Of a DNA stretch of 15,910 nucleotides, positions 15,856 through 15,910 are shown one piece after another. The notes beneath the pieces were generated by a model that searched no databases, had not been told where the DNA came from, and saw only the letters and a list, made by a program, of their open reading frames with translations. The DNA comes from Flavobacteriales bacterium (GTDB lineage: Bacteria; Bacteroidota; Bacteroidia; Flavobacteriales_D; Sanyastnellaceae): positions 1 through 15,910 of the forward strand of contig DQRJ01000079.1 of NCBI GenBank assembly GCA_015663855.1. The letters are read 5' to 3'. Numbering within the stretch: the stretch's first letter is position 1; each line of letters starts with the position of its first letter. The position numbers and the translations under genes are program-made.

Positions 15856-15910
15856 TGAAATTTCACACACTACTAATTGCTGCTTCAGTCTTAGCTTTTG
15901 CTTCTTGCAG
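15855..15910 (+). CDS. Lipoprotein gene, 5' end only (cut by window edge)
   Basis: The ATG overlaps the last base of the hppA stop (TAATG), the usual sign of translational coupling. The 18 complete codons encode a typical lipoprotein signal: short positive start (MKF), hydrophobic core (LLIAASVLAF) and lipobox ending A-S-C with Cys18 as the lipidated residue. Phe at -3 is a little unusual. The mature part lies beyond the window, so function is unknown. Confidence 0.65.
   Translation, partial: MKFHTLLIAASVLAFASC

Overview
The window looks like chromosomal DNA of a member of the Bacteroidota, most likely a marine or aquatic Flavobacteriales. The base composition is moderately AT-rich. The first gene ends in a gliding-motility-type C-terminal domain used by the type IX secretion system. 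Start codons lack Shine-Dalgarno sequences, and several are preceded by the Bacteroidota -7 promoter element TAnnTTTG. The set of housekeeping genes (DUF3127 protein, bifunctional nuclease with a UVR tail, ETF genes divergent from pdhB, K+-dependent membrane pyrophosphatase) fits the same group. No tRNA, rRNA, CRISPR array, IS element or phage gene was seen.

Layout. Positions 1-272 form a nearly perfect foldback inverted repeat that overlaps the 5' end of a giant secreted repeat protein (to 4002). This is probably an assembly or amplification artefact at a contig end, so that gene is 5'-truncated. Then come fabD (+), a 70-residue coiled-coil protein (-), an MFS transporter (-) and a small protein made of 25-residue repeats (+). 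The last is tail-to-tail with an M16 zinc peptidase. From 12431 down to 6936 the minus strand carries a compact cluster: etfB-etfA-bifunctional nuclease-purE-flavin reductase, then DUF3127 and the M16 peptidase. The gaps are 0-12 bp down to the flavin reductase, then 36 and 102 bp. Divergent from etfB across a 117-bp region with back-to-back promoters is pdhB (+). It is followed by hppA (+) and, overlapping the hppA stop codon, the beginning of a lipoprotein gene cut by the window edge.

How the genes work together. Most of the window is core metabolism: malonyl loading for fatty acid synthesis (FabD), electron transfer from flavin dehydrogenases (EtfAB), purine synthesis (PurE), acetyl-CoA production (PdhB) and ion pumping driven by pyrophosphate (HppA). 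ETF and PDH share one regulatory region, which would allow coordinated or opposing control of beta-oxidation and pyruvate oxidation; this is inference.

I see no convincing new multi-gene system. The points most worth a second look are the terminal foldback, the three-module (A-A-B) super-repeat of the secreted protein, the 25-residue repeat protein, the SSB-like acidic tip on the DUF3127 protein, and the membrane pyrophosphatase whose gate glutamate appears moved from helix 6 to helix 5.
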